A DNA stretch of 64,000 nucleotides. Origin: Flavobacteriales bacterium (GTDB lineage Bacteria > Bacteroidota > Bacteroidia > Flavobacteriales_F > PHOS-HE28). Below are positions 36,200 through 46,117 of this stretch, one piece after another (the stretch's first letter is position 1; the number at the start of each line of letters is the position of its first letter). The DNA is taken from positions 124,001-188,000 of the forward strand of contig JADKGB010000002.1 of assembly GCA_016717225.1 (NCBI GenBank), given 5' to 3'. The position numbers and the translations under genes were made by a program. The notes under the pieces were generated by a model. That model worked only from the letters and a program-made list of their open reading frames with translations, was not told where the DNA came from and made no database searches.

Positions 36200-36868
36200 A
36201 TGGCCTACTTCACCGACGACTTCAATCGCTTCTTCAAAGACCTCGCAAAGAACAACAATAAGGAGTGGTTCGATGCGAACCGCAAACGGTACGAGCTGGT
36301 GGTGAAACGACCCTTCGAGGCGTTCGTGGCCGATGCCATCAAGCGGATCGGAAAGCTCGACAAGTCGATCGTCATTGAACCGAAGGAAGCCATCTTCCGG
36401 ATAAACCGCGACATCCGCTTCAGCAAAGACAAGACGCCATACAAGCTGAATACCTCCGCGATAATCTCACCCGAAGGCCGGAAAGACCACACAACACCAG
36501 GCATCTATTTCGAACTAGGTCCGGAGAACGTGCGGTTTTTCGGCGGTGCGTATCAACCAGAGAAAGACCAGTTGGAGCGTATCCGTACCACGATCATACA
36601 GGACGGAAAAGCACTCCGAAAGGTGATCGAGGCAAAGGCTTTCAAAACGCTGTTTGGTGAGGTTAAGGGCGACGCGAACAAGGTGCTGCCACCGGAATTC
36701 AAGGCGCACTTCGCGAAAGAACCACTTATTGCCAACAAGCAATTTTACGTCGGGAAGGACATGCCTGCGAAACTCGTGAGCGATCCGAAACTAATGGATG
36801 TGTTGATGGACCATTACGAAGCCATGCGCCCGTTCAACGCGTGGCTGGCTGGGGCTATGAAAGGGTAG
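36200..36868 (+). CDS. DUF2461-family protein
   Basis: The 222-residue protein shows the DUF2461 motifs NNNKEWFDANRKRYE, FRINRDIRFSKDKTPYK and VRFFGGAYQPEKDQL. The function is unknown, although related proteins occur near metabolic and toxin-like genes. No signal peptide is present, so it is cytosolic. Starting at ATG 36200, it is transcribed away from the alkyltransferase gene. Confidence 0.92.
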   Translation: MAYFTDDFNRFFKDLAKNNNKEWFDANRKRYELVVKRPFEAFVADAIKRIGKLDKSIVIEPKEAIFRINRDIRFSKDKTPYKLNTSAIISPEGRKDHTTPGIYFELGPENVRFFGGAYQPEKDQLERIRTTIIQDGKALRKVIEAKAFKTLFGEVKGDANKVLPPEFKAHFAKEPLIANKQFYVGKDMPAKLVSDPKLMDVLMDHYEAMRPFNAWLAGAMKG

Positions 36869-36890
36869 TGGTGCCTGCCAGGTTCCGGGC

Positions 36891-38180
36891 TCACAGTTTG
36901 GGTTGATCGGTCGAGCTACCGCTCTCTTCAGCAGGCTCAAGCAATTTCTCGTAAGCCCCGCTCAATGTGCCTTGCACTACCAGCGCCATCAAGAGAATAA
37001 TATGAGCCAATAGGAAGGCTGGGGTGCCGTAAGCACGGAGAAGCCAGGGCGAGAGCAGCACCAAGATGATCACCACCAGGATCCAACGGTTGCTTTTCAC
37101 ACGGGCCAATTCTTCTCGCTCGTTCTCCTTGGCGAGTATCAAGGAAAGCGCGACAATACTGCCCAACGCCACAGCCACGGCCGTGCTGAATAGCACATGT
37201 ACCGTTCCGCATTCAGTGCCCGTGCCGGTGATGAGCAGTGCCATGCAGGGGCCGGCCAAGGCGAAAGCTGCGAAGGCCGGCAAGTGCACCAGGTTCAACA
37301 GCACGTAGTTCCGGAATCCCGGTTTGGTTCGGCGGTCTCCAAGCAGTTCGAAGTACAGCCACCACAGAAGGAAGGCGATCAGCATGCAACCTGCGAGCAT
37401 CAGCCATGTTCTGGATGAAGTGAGGTCTTCCGCCAACATCCCGTTCACTATGCCGAATACCGATTCGCCCAGCACGATCATGGTGAACAGGCCGAAACGT
37501 TCGACTATGGACGCGGAGGGTTTGAAGATCCATTGCTTTTGTGCCATGACCTTTTCGAAACGCTTGAAGATGATCAGTTCCACGCCGAAGTCCAGTGCTA
37601 TGGCGACAGCCCACAAGGCTTTGGCGATATGAAAGGGAAAGAAGACAGACGCGGCGATACAGGCCAGCGCAACAGCATAGGTTCCGCTATGGGGTTTGGA
37701 AAGCGGGCGATGATCAGTATCGAACCAACCGGTGGTCCACCACAAGAAAGTGATCAATGCTTGCATGCTGCCGAAGGCGATCGCGAAGGGAATGTGGTTG
37801 CCTTCGAACACACCACCAACGGTAACGGCCATTGCAACCGTGGCGAGCATCTGCGCCAGAGTGAAAATTCTGGTCCATAAATAAGGGTTCCCGTGCAGGT
37901 CATAGTAATACGTCCCATTCATCCACGACCAGATCACCAGGGTGAAAACGAGCAAAAAAGTTCCTAGCTGATGAATGGGATCGCCATGGGTCAGTGCGTG
38001 CGTGACCTGCGCGATCGTGGCGGCGTATACCAGATCATGGAACAATTCCAACCAGCTCACTTTCCGAACCGGGCGGTCCGGCACAAAGGGCTCAGGCATC
38101 CAGCGAACTCTTCGGCGGGGTGGGATGTTCGCGATCATCTGCCAATGGTTGAACCAAGGATGGCGAAGGTGCCTTCCCAT
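36891..38180 (-). CDS. Low-temperature-requirement A (LtrA) family membrane protein
   Basis: The product has the LtrA opening SWLELFHDLVYAATIAQVTH and about ten membrane spans (LLVFTLVIWSWMNGTYY, AQMLATVAMAVTVGG, ILVVIILVLLSPWLL). LtrA proteins were named from a Listeria gene; their biochemical role is not established. The start could be ATG 38180, 38138 or 38099, all of which precede the conserved motif; I give the longest that does not run to 38222. It faces bshC, with the two starts about 68 bases apart. Confidence 0.88.
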   Translation of the reverse strand: MGRHLRHPWFNHWQMIANIPPRRRVRWMPEPFVPDRPVRKVSWLELFHDLVYAATIAQVTHALTHGDPIHQLGTFLLVFTLVIWSWMNGTYYYDLHGNPYLWTRIFTLAQMLATVAMAVTVGGVFEGNHIPFAIAFGSMQALITFLWWTTGWFDTDHRPLSKPHSGTYAVALACIAASVFFPFHIAKALWAVAIALDFGVELIIFKRFEKVMAQKQWIFKPSASIVERFGLFTMIVLGESVFGIVNGMLAEDLTSSRTWLMLAGCMLIAFLLWWLYFELLGDRRTKPGFRNYVLLNLVHLPAFAAFALAGPCMALLITGTGTECGTVHVLFSTAVAVALGSIVALSLILAKENEREELARVKSNRWILVVIILVLLSPWLLRAYGTPAFLLAHIILLMALVVQGTLSGAYEKLLEPAEESGSSTDQPKL

Positions 38181-38233
38181 TGCGTGAAGAAAAGGGATCC
38201 CTTTCAACGGATCACTGCCCACGAACCGCCCGC

Positions 38234-38242
38234 TACCTTCGC
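38234..38242 (+). promoter_or_regulatory. Candidate -7 box TACCTTCGC for bshC, possibly leaderless
   Basis: TACCTTCGC ends 5 bases ahead of the ATG at 38248, as in paaI. The transcript would start at or near the start codon. Confidence 0.4.
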
Positions 38243-38247
38243 CGCAG

Positions 38248-39825
38248 ATGCCAACGCACCACGTTACTTATCGAGCTACAGGGCGTTTCGCACCCATCGT
38301 CTGCGACTATATCGAAGGATCACGGGCGTTACGGGAGTTCTATACACGAACTCCGGATAAGAAGGGGTTGGAGGATGCCCTGAGCTCGCGACAGTTCGAT
38401 CCCGGCATGCGTGCAACCTTGTGTACGGCCATCAACCAAGGCTACTCTGGGGTTGAAGTGCCCCCGGCCGTGCGCAAGAACATCGACGCATTGCGGAACG
38501 AAGGGACATTCACCGTTACCACGGGACATCAGCTTTGCCTGTTCACCGGCCCGTTGTACGTACCCTTCAAGATCCTGAACACGGTGCGCCTCGCAGCGGA
38601 ATTGAGCACCGCCCAAAGGCCAGTGGTACCCGTGTTCTGGATGGCTACCGAGGACCATGACCGAGATGAGATCGATCACGTTCGGGTCGCTGGAACTAAA
38701 TTGAGTTGGCCTGGCTCTGCAGGCGGGGCTGTAGGGCGAATGAAGTTGAAAGGGATCGAAGCGCTTTTGGCTGAATTGGATCCGTTGCTCGGTTCTGGAC
38801 CACATGCAGAAGAACTTCGAGCGATCCTGCGATCCGCATACCAGGAAGAACGAACACTGGCGGAGGCAACACGCCATTTTGTGAATGCGCTGTTCGGGCG
38901 CTTTGGAGTAGTAGTGGTTGATGGTGATGACCCTGCTCTCAAGCGGGCTTTCGCGCCGATCATGCAGGAGGAATTGTTGAACGAGGTTGCGGCGAGGTCG
39001 GTGCGGTATGCCAACGAAAAGTTGGAACCCCACTACACGATACAAGCCCACCTCCGAGACCTCAATCTGTTCCACATGCGACCAGGGCATCGCTCTCGCA
39101 TCGAGCGGGACGGCGATCAGTACAAGGTGCTGGATGGCGGCCCGGTCTTCACCTTGGACAAATTGGTGATCGAGCTGCAATTGCGACCACAGCAATTCTC
39201 ACCGAACGTGCTATTGCGTCCTGTCTATCAAGAGACCGTATTGCCGAACATCGCGTACGTCGGCGGTGGTGGTGAATTGGCCTATTGGCTGCAACTGCGG
39301 TGGCTATTCCAAGCGCTTCAAGTTCCAATGCCTGCGCTGCTATTGCGGACCTCTGCTGCCTTCCTGTCTGAAAAACAGGCTGCGCGGGTGAGGTCCCTCG
39401 GCCTGGAGGTCGCCGACCTTTTCACCTCGAAAGTGGAACTGGAGAAACGTGTGGCTCTGGAACGAGCTTCATTCAGCACATCACTGAATGAAGAGCGCTC
39501 CGCTCATTCGCAATTCTACACGGATCTCGCTGTACGGGCGAAAGCAGCGGACCCGTCATTGGAGGCCTCCGTGGGTGCGCGGGCTGCACAGGCATTGAAA
39601 GGATTGGACAAGATCGAACGGCAGCTGGTCCGCGCGGCCAAACAACAACAGGCGGACGCATTGCGCCAACTGGGGGAGGTGCTTACAACTCTGTTTCCGG
39701 ACGGCTTGCAGGAGCGCAGCGACAACTTTATGCCGTGGTATGCTGCCGAAGGCCCGGCTTTTTTCGATCGGTTGTTGGAAGCGTTGGATCCGCTCGATCC
39801 GCAGTTCTCTGTGATCGAAGGATAG
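38248..39825 (+). CDS. bshC: Bacillithiol biosynthesis cysteine-adding enzyme BshC
   Basis: The 525-residue protein matches BshC: TVTTGHQLCLFTGPLYVPFKI, PVFWMATEDHDRDEIDHV, PNIAYVGGGGELAYWLQL and the long helical C-terminal region. BshC joins cysteine to the glucosaminyl-malate precursor to give bacillithiol, the low-molecular-weight thiol of many Bacteroidota. BshA and BshB are not in this window. The gene is divergent from LtrA and its stop is 9 bases from the next, convergent gene. Confidence 0.95.
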   Translation: MPTHHVTYRATGRFAPIVCDYIEGSRALREFYTRTPDKKGLEDALSSRQFDPGMRATLCTAINQGYSGVEVPPAVRKNIDALRNEGTFTVTTGHQLCLFTGPLYVPFKILNTVRLAAELSTAQRPVVPVFWMATEDHDRDEIDHVRVAGTKLSWPGSAGGAVGRMKLKGIEALLAELDPLLGSGPHAEELRAILRSAYQEERTLAEATRHFVNALFGRFGVVVVDGDDPALKRAFAPIMQEELLNEVAARSVRYANEKLEPHYTIQAHLRDLNLFHMRPGHRSRIERDGDQYKVLDGGPVFTLDKLVIELQLRPQQFSPNVLLRPVYQETVLPNIAYVGGGGELAYWLQLRWLFQALQVPMPALLLRTSAAFLSEKQAARVRSLGLEVADLFTSKVELEKRVALERASFSTSLNEERSAHSQFYTDLAVRAKAADPSLEASVGARAAQALKGLDKIERQLVRAAKQQQADALRQLGEVLTTLFPDGLQERSDNFMPWYAAEGPAFFDRLLEALDPLDPQFSVIEG

Positions 39826-39834
39826 CGCTACGCT

Positions 39835-42386
39835 CTACTTAACGAACGGCGCGCTTTCGATGCGGCTATCGTCGCTCACGCGGATCAAATAAGCGCCTAC
39901 TGGTAAGTTCCTTGTTGGAACAGTACTTCGGCCTTCTGTTTCCACCCGGCCTTGCCATACCATGCGGCCCGTCATGTCCATTACATGGATCAAACTACCA
40001 GTGGCGAAATCATGTATCGCGATCACCTCTTCACTGGAGTTCACCAAGGCCAGGCCATTCCCGCCTTCAGTGGGCATGCGCACAGAGACCAGATCGCTGG
40101 TAGTGGTTGTGTTGTTGAAGTCCGTTTGGCGAAGCCTGTAGTAGCTAACCCCAGCATGCGGCCATGGATCCAGGTCTGTGTAGGAAATGGCGGTAACGCT
40201 GGTTCCAGCTCCTTGTCTGCGCAACACCTCTTCGAAGTCCGAAGCATTCTTGCTTCGCTCAACGGTGAAATAATCGTTGTCCGTCTCGGTTGCCGTAACC
40301 CAATCCAAACGAACTGTTCGGCCTTCCGGGCGAGCCGTGAAGGAAAGAAGCTCGATGGGCAAGGGGTTGTCTGAGGAAATCGACGCATACGACCAGAATC
40401 CACCTCCAATAAATGCTGATTCTATGCTTGGTAGTGTAGAAGAAACTGAGCCAAAAATTACGTTTCCATTACCCGGCGAACCACTAATCTCGCCACATCC
40501 CACCATCCCATTTAGTCATGTGCACCGTTGCCGGTACAAGAATCCCACAGTTCGTATTCTGGTCCCATCCAAGAGTAACTTGGGCTGACGGGGTACCAGA
40601 GTAACGGTCGAACTCATAATTTCCGATCGGGAATCTAAAGGCTAATCCAGTCAAGCTCGTTTTGACCATCGGTCCATGAACGAAACTGGGGCCATATGAC
40701 GTTCCCGTCCAAGCAGTGGTGTTCGATCCAGAAAGTGTTAACAAGCCATTAGGGTTACTAGTGAACATTCGACCTGATGTCAGGGTCAGTGTAGCACCTA
40801 CATTGATTGGCGCGCTAAGAGTGAGGTCACCGGAAGGCTTCGCCAACGTGAGGTTCCCGAAATCCTCCGTGAAACCAGCGGTGTTAATGGATTGCCCCCC
40901 CAAGCCATTGAAAATCATGGTGGACCCAAGGTGGTCAAAGGCATTGGCGTCTGCGTTGTTGATATAGTTACCTGTTAGACTCAGATTTCCACCGATAGCA
41001 CCACCCCGCAAATCCAGAAGTCCGCCCGGGTTTATTGTCACGGACCGTTGAATGCGGCTGAAGTTGTAGCGAACTCGCTCCTGAAAAACGCGCGAGGCAA
41101 AATGGAACTATTTCCGGTAATTGTCAGATCACCAGCAGTTATGGAGGCTGTATTGAGCAACGTAATCCCAGAAAACGTAATGTTGCTTGTATTAACCACC
41201 CTTACAAAACCACCGACCTGTAACACACCATTATTCTGTACAGTCAGATTCCATGCAGCCCCGCTTGTAGTAAGTAGGACCGAAGCAGCATACGCCGTTG
41301 GAGGGTTAATATTCATACCAATTACACAATGATTGGAAGGTGAATAAGCAGCGTTTATAACGACATTGCTCGTCGCAATAGGAACTTCTGCATCGTCCCA
41401 GTTGCGGCAATCAAACCAGTCTTGGCTCTTAGCACCTGTCCAACGACCATTTATGAAAGTGCCGGGACTGATAGGGAAAACAGTGGGCCAAGTTGCCCAG
41501 TTCGGTGACCATGTGCTGGAGGGGCCAGTTGAATTTGTTGTATTGTATACCGCACACCCCCCCGGGTAACTATTCCAGCGCAGAGGTTCATCGATATCAA
41601 TAATCCATTGGCGTTGATTGCGATTCGTGAGTGGTGGTGTCGACCATTCTGAAGGCACATATTTAATCCAGTTCGAAGCAGAGGCAGGTGCCATGCGCGA
41701 AGCAAATCATTCCAGGAGGAAGCCCGGATTGAGTGGTGCTATTCGCTTGTGAAGCCCAATTCGGTGTGGCCGTGCTGAACCCGTAGAGTAGAGTGCAATT
41801 ATTGAAAAGGCCATTATTCGCAACACCAGTGAAGGAGGCGCCGGCGTTGGCTTGGAATATGAACACTTGGTCACCTGAAGAATTCAGGTTCATGCCTGCT
41901 ACGATTACAGAGGCTGTCCAACCCGCGCTCACCGCAGTCACTGTACCAGCGTTATTGATCCGCAGTGTGATCACCGTGCCCGCAGGAAGGACACCGCCGG
42001 ATCGGGACAACTGGACAACGCCCTCGGTCGTTCCCCAGAAACCAATGTTCTGAAATTCATAGCCTGATTCGTTACAGCCGTGTCCCGAAGGATATCGGCT
42101 GGAAGCATATGAAACTGATCTCATCTTCGGTCGTGTTACCGCTACAGGTACCATTGTTCGCGTTGATCCCGATGATTGCTACATCTCCACGAGTCAACGT
42201 CTGTCCCGACATTCCAATCGCAACGGAACTGGACAAAAAGAAAAATTTGGTCCGGATGAACCCATGTTTTCCTAAACGGGAATACACGGAAACGGCGACC
42301 GCTAAGGTTTTCAAGAAGAGGGTACCAACTAAGCTCATGCGTAACATGGATCGGAGCGTTCCGGAGAGATGACGCGAAGATCGCAC
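39835..42386 (-). pseudogene. T9SS-secreted surface protein broken by four single-base shifts
   Basis: Five consecutive minus-strand pieces form one protein in different frames: an N-terminus with RTKFFFLSSSVAIGMSGQTLTRGDVAIIG (to about 42075), a lamin-tail-like part with NIGFWGTTEGVVQL (to about 41698), a strand-rich part with NWIKYVPSEW and WFDCRNWDDAEVP (to about 41040), a part with TINPGGLLDLRGG (to about 40491), and the tail with LPIELLSFTARPEGRTVRLDW and a type-A sorting domain (PVGAYLIRVSDD). Shifts near 42075, 41698, 41040 and 40491 are +1, +1, -1 and +1. The 5' start is uncertain. Either the gene is decaying or this stretch was poorly assembled; neighbours are intact. Confidence 0.7.
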
Positions 42387-42473
42387 GATCCGTTGATCCT
42401 CAGCAAGAAAAGATCGTTAACCCGAAGAGAAGTTTTCCCCGATCGTTGGTTACGAGAAGGTCTTTTCGGCCGG

Positions 42474-44468
42474 TCACCGGGCTTCGGCGACCAATACACC
42501 GCTTTGGGTACCTAACACTCTAAAAACCATCGGAGCATCAGCAGATCCAGCCATGAACAGGGAAATTCCTTCGGGCACTGCAACACGCACCGGGCTTTCG
42601 ACCCCGGTCCCGGATGCCAGAATTCGGCCAGTCATGTCCACCAACGACCATGGCTGTGGTTCATTTCCGGTAAACCATGCTTGGATGCCTGCCGCATCAC
42701 CATTTACGGTGCAAGTGCCATGCGGTTGGCGCACAACGGCCACCACCGGCCCGGTGTGTTCCGCCCCGTCCAGATCGAACTGGCGTAACCGGTAGTAGCT
42801 GATACCTTGCAAAGGCTGCTGATCATCATACAGGTAATCGACCTGTTGTTGGCTGTTTCCAGCTGCGCTTGTGCTGGCTATGGGCTCGAACCATTGACCA
42901 TCTGAACTTCGATCCACAAGAAAATGATCGCTGTTGGATTCTGAGGCGGTTGACCAGCGAAGCCGAACCGTGTTCCCGATGTCCTCCGCTTCGAACCGGA
43001 TCAGTTCAACGGGCAGCACGGCGCAGCGCAATGCGCGCATCCAGATCCGGTTGCTTGGGTTGTTGAAATCTCCCGGTGTTTCGTAACCAGCCACCAAGGA
43101 GTTGCCGAAGTTGGCCGCCTGGCGGTAATCACCGCTATTGAACCAGATCACTCGCGTTATGCCATCAAGCGTGGTTATTCTCAGATTGTCCAAGCCGCCA
43201 TTGTTCATGTTCTGAATACTGGGGCCATAGCTGAACCCGTGGAAATAGCGGCCATTCGCATCCCGGGTTTGACCAGCATCCCCTTGGTCGCGATAGCCCA
43301 TCCACGTCCAACTGCCAGCATTGTAAGTACAAGTGGGGTAGGTTCCTGTGACCAAGCCATCGGGGTAGTTGCCACAGCCTTGGAGCAACACATGGTTGGC
43401 GGGAAGAATGTAAATACTGTCCTGTGGGGCTGTATCCGACGGATCCATGGCTGGCACAAGCGCGTTCACATCGGCGTTATTGTAGATCAATATCAATGAA
43501 CCTATCGGGACGGTAGCCCACTGCGCGGCATTGCTGAAGCGGTTGTGGCCTATGCTTACACCGCTTCCGTTCATGAGCGTGCCAAAGCCATTGTTCGCCA
43601 CACCATTGTTGTCGTCCACCTTGATGCCACGGATGTCGGCCGTGCAACCAGGACCCACCACGGCAAGCTCGATGTACTCCTTGTTCCCGCTGGGCCCGTT
43701 GCTCAATTCGTTCACCACCAAACCCGAACCGGTGGGCACATACGGGGTAAGTATCTCGATGTCATCGACCGCAATGCTGGGGTCGGCACCGCTGCCATCA
43801 TCGTTGTTCACCCATCGGAACCCGATGCGCACATTTGGGTTGAAGCTCGCTGAGGCGGGAAGTGCAATGCTGTAGTTGGTCCAGAGTCCTTGCGAGCCGC
43901 AACTTCCGGCAGCTGTTTTCGGCATATCGGCCAACTGCGTCCATACCGAACCGTCGAAGTAATCGAGCATCGCATTGTCCGCCACGCCTGCGCCACCTTC
44001 CATGTATTTGAACCGGAGGGTGAGAGTGCCCCAACCAGAAAGATCGATAACAGGGGAAATAGCTCGCGTGCTGGTCTGGCTGCTCAAGCAACTGCAACAG
44101 AATGAACAGAGCGCTGGTGGGCAGCTGGCATCATAGGCGGCTCCGCAGTCGCCACTAGGGCAAAAGAAACAGCTGTTGGGTGAGATACAGCTCGGATCGT
44201 TGCCGATATGCAGCGTTTCATTATTGCCGCACGTGGTACCACAAGTCCCGGCAGGATTACCGTTCTCTTGGCAGCTCACGAACCATTTGTTGGCACAGGC
44301 GCCATTCGTACCGGTGCTCGCGGTGGTCCACCCACCGTTCACACCAGTGTATGCGCTCGCAAAGCAGTTCTGGTTGCAGTTGTTCTCGAACTCCTCCGCC
44401 CAAACGGAGAGCTGCGCGGTAACCGTACCAACGAATGAAAAAGCGATGAAAAGTCCGGTGCAGCGCAC
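42474..44468 (-). CDS. T9SS-type secreted protein with lamin-tail domain
   Basis: The product has a signal peptide (TGLFIAFSFVGTVTAQ), a cysteine-rich N-terminal region (NNCNQNCF, NSCFFCPSGDC, LCSFCCSCL, at least 16 cysteines), a jelly-roll part ending DPSIAVDDIEI, a lamin-tail-like domain (VVNELSNGPSGNKEYIELAVVG), the LPVELIRFEAEDIGNTVRLRW module and a degenerate sorting region at the end (WSLVDMTGRILASG). A GTG at 44468 is preferred as start; TTG 44480 is also possible. The cluster of cysteines suggests multiple disulphides outside the cell. Confidence 0.85.
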   Translation of the reverse strand: MRCTGLFIAFSFVGTVTAQLSVWAEEFENNCNQNCFASAYTGVNGGWTTASTGTNGACANKWFVSCQENGNPAGTCGTTCGNNETLHIGNDPSCISPNSCFFCPSGDCGAAYDASCPPALCSFCCSCLSSQTSTRAISPVIDLSGWGTLTLRFKYMEGGAGVADNAMLDYFDGSVWTQLADMPKTAAGSCGSQGLWTNYSIALPASASFNPNVRIGFRWVNNDDGSGADPSIAVDDIEILTPYVPTGSGLVVNELSNGPSGNKEYIELAVVGPGCTADIRGIKVDDNNGVANNGFGTLMNGSGVSIGHNRFSNAAQWATVPIGSLILIYNNADVNALVPAMDPSDTAPQDSIYILPANHVLLQGCGNYPDGLVTGTYPTCTYNAGSWTWMGYRDQGDAGQTRDANGRYFHGFSYGPSIQNMNNGGLDNLRITTLDGITRVIWFNSGDYRQAANFGNSLVAGYETPGDFNNPSNRIWMRALRCAVLPVELIRFEAEDIGNTVRLRWSTASESNSDHFLVDRSSDGQWFEPIASTSAAGNSQQQVDYLYDDQQPLQGISYYRLRQFDLDGAEHTGPVVAVVRQPHGTCTVNGDAAGIQAWFTGNEPQPWSLVDMTGRILASGTGVESPVRVAVPEGISLFMAGSADAPMVFRVLGTQSGVLVAEAR

Positions 44469-44540
44469 GTTATCGATCAATGACGTGCAATGTAGACCCA
44501 GGCTTTGGAATCCACCTGCTTTCTGGATCAGGGACGCGTC

Positions 44541-44549
44541 TACTTTCGC
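44541..44549 (+). promoter_or_regulatory. Candidate -7 box TACTTTCGC for guaA
   Basis: TACTTTCGC is 32 bases ahead of the TTG at 44582, a normal leader length. This supports starting guaA at the TTG, not at ATG 44480, which lies upstream of the box. Confidence 0.45.
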
Positions 44550-44581
44550 ACACGTTTTTCAACCGAAACCAGAACATCACG

Positions 44582-46117
44582 TTGACCGATCGCATACTTA
44601 TCCTGGATCACGGTTCCCAATACACCCAATTGATCGCCCGGCGTGTGCGCGAACTCAATGTGTACTGCGAGATCCATCCCTATACCAAGGCCGCTTCTTT
44701 CGCTGGTGATCCATCCATAAAAGGGGTGATCCTCGGGGGAAGCCCTTTCTCGGTATTCGATGATGGCGCCCCGGATACCGATATCAGCGGTTTCCAAGGG
44801 CGAGTACCCATTCTCGCCGTTTGTTACGGCGCTCAATTACTCGCGAAACGAGAAGGGGTGACTTTATTGCGAAGCACGGTGCGTGAGTATGGCAGAGCAC
44901 TGTTGGATAATATCCATGTTCACGAGCCTTTGTTCTCGGGCATTCATGCGGGCACACAGGTGTGGATGAGCCATGGCGACAGCATTCCTTCCGCTGCTGG
45001 CCGAATGGAAGTACTGGCCAGCACGCACGTTGTTCCTGTTGCAGCGTATCAGTTGAAAGGGGAGCCTACCTACGCTGTGCAATTCCATCCGGAAGTGTAT
45101 CACACCTCGGAAGGTCTTGTGCTGCTGAAGAATTTCGTCAAAGGCATCTGCGGTTGCGCTGGCGATTGGACCCCTTCATCCTTTGTAGGAACCACCATCG
45201 CTTCCTTACGACAGCAGATCGGCACGGATGAAGTGGTTTTGGCGCTGAGCGGAGGAGTGGACAGTTCCGTAGCTGCCATGCTTCTCCAAAAGGCCATTGG
45301 CGACCAGTTGCATTGCATTTTCGTGGATAACGGCCTGCTGCGCAAGAATGAGTACCAAAGCGTGCTGGACAGCTACCATCACATGGGCCTCAATATCACC
45401 GGCGTGGATGCTCGCGATCTTTTCTTCGCGGCGTTGAAAGGGCAGGAAGATCCGGAGGCCAAACGCAAAGCCATTGGGCGCACGTTCATCGAAGTGTTCG
45501 AAACGGAAAGCCACAAACTGCCCAAAGTGAAGTGGCTTGGGCAAGGGACCATTTACCCCGATGTGATCGAGAGTGTAAGTGTGAACGGCCCCAGCGTAAC
45601 GATCAAAAGCCATCACAACGTGGGCGGTTTGCCTGCGCGCATGAAATTGCAAGTGGTTGAACCATTGCGTTTGCTTTTCAAGGATGAGGTAAGGCGTGTA
45701 GGAAAGGAATTGGGCTTGGATCCTGCGATCCTTGGTCGGCATCCGTTCCCGGGTCCCGGTTTGGGCATCCGAATTCTTGGCGAGGTGACCCCGGAGAAAG
45801 TGTCGCTGCTGCAAGAGGTGGATCACATCTGGATCAGCGAGTTGCGGGCAGCCGGGCTCTACGATCAAGTGTGGCAAGCCGGAGCCATTCTGCTTCCGGT
45901 GAAAAGCGTTGGCGTAATGGGCGATGAACGCACGTACGAAAATGCAGTGGCTTTGCGGGCTGTTTCCAGCACCGATGGCATGACGGCGGATTGGTGCCAC
46001 TTGCCCTATGAAGTATTGGCACGGATCTCGAATGCGATCATCAATCAAGTGAAAGGTGTGAACCGCGTGGTGTACGACATCAGTAGCAAACCACCAGCAA
46101 CCATCGAATGGGAATGA
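44582..46117 (+). CDS. guaA: GMP synthase (glutamine-hydrolysing)
   Basis: From TTG 44582 the 512-residue protein opens TDRILILDHGSQYTQLIARR, the usual GuaA start. Class I amidotransferase nucleophile C81 is in LAVCYGAQ and the His-Glu pair in QFHPEVYH; the P-loop of the ATP pyrophosphatase is LSGGVDSSV; the dimerisation domain ends KPPATIEWE, the classical GuaA C-terminus. It converts XMP to GMP. The stop overlaps the start of the LysM gene, ATGA, and hemF follows. Confidence 0.95.
   Translation: MTDRILILDHGSQYTQLIARRVRELNVYCEIHPYTKAASFAGDPSIKGVILGGSPFSVFDDGAPDTDISGFQGRVPILAVCYGAQLLAKREGVTLLRSTVREYGRALLDNIHVHEPLFSGIHAGTQVWMSHGDSIPSAAGRMEVLASTHVVPVAAYQLKGEPTYAVQFHPEVYHTSEGLVLLKNFVKGICGCAGDWTPSSFVGTTIASLRQQIGTDEVVLALSGGVDSSVAAMLLQKAIGDQLHCIFVDNGLLRKNEYQSVLDSYHHMGLNITGVDARDLFFAALKGQEDPEAKRKAIGRTFIEVFETESHKLPKVKWLGQGTIYPDVIESVSVNGPSVTIKSHHNVGGLPARMKLQVVEPLRLLFKDEVRRVGKELGLDPAILGRHPFPGPGLGIRILGEVTPEKVSLLQEVDHIWISELRAAGLYDQVWQAGAILLPVKSVGVMGDERTYENAVALRAVSSTDGMTADWCHLPYEVLARISNAIINQVKGVNRVVYDISSKPPATIEWE

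Noticed and set aside
44480..44581. Longer N-terminus of guaA from ATG 44480
   Set aside because: The 34 extra residues match nothing, and the promoter-like box at 44541 lies downstream of that ATG; TTG 44582 fits the family start.
45206..46048. Long minus-strand frame within guaA
   Set aside because: guaA is strongly conserved on the plus strand; the minus frame has no start context or family.
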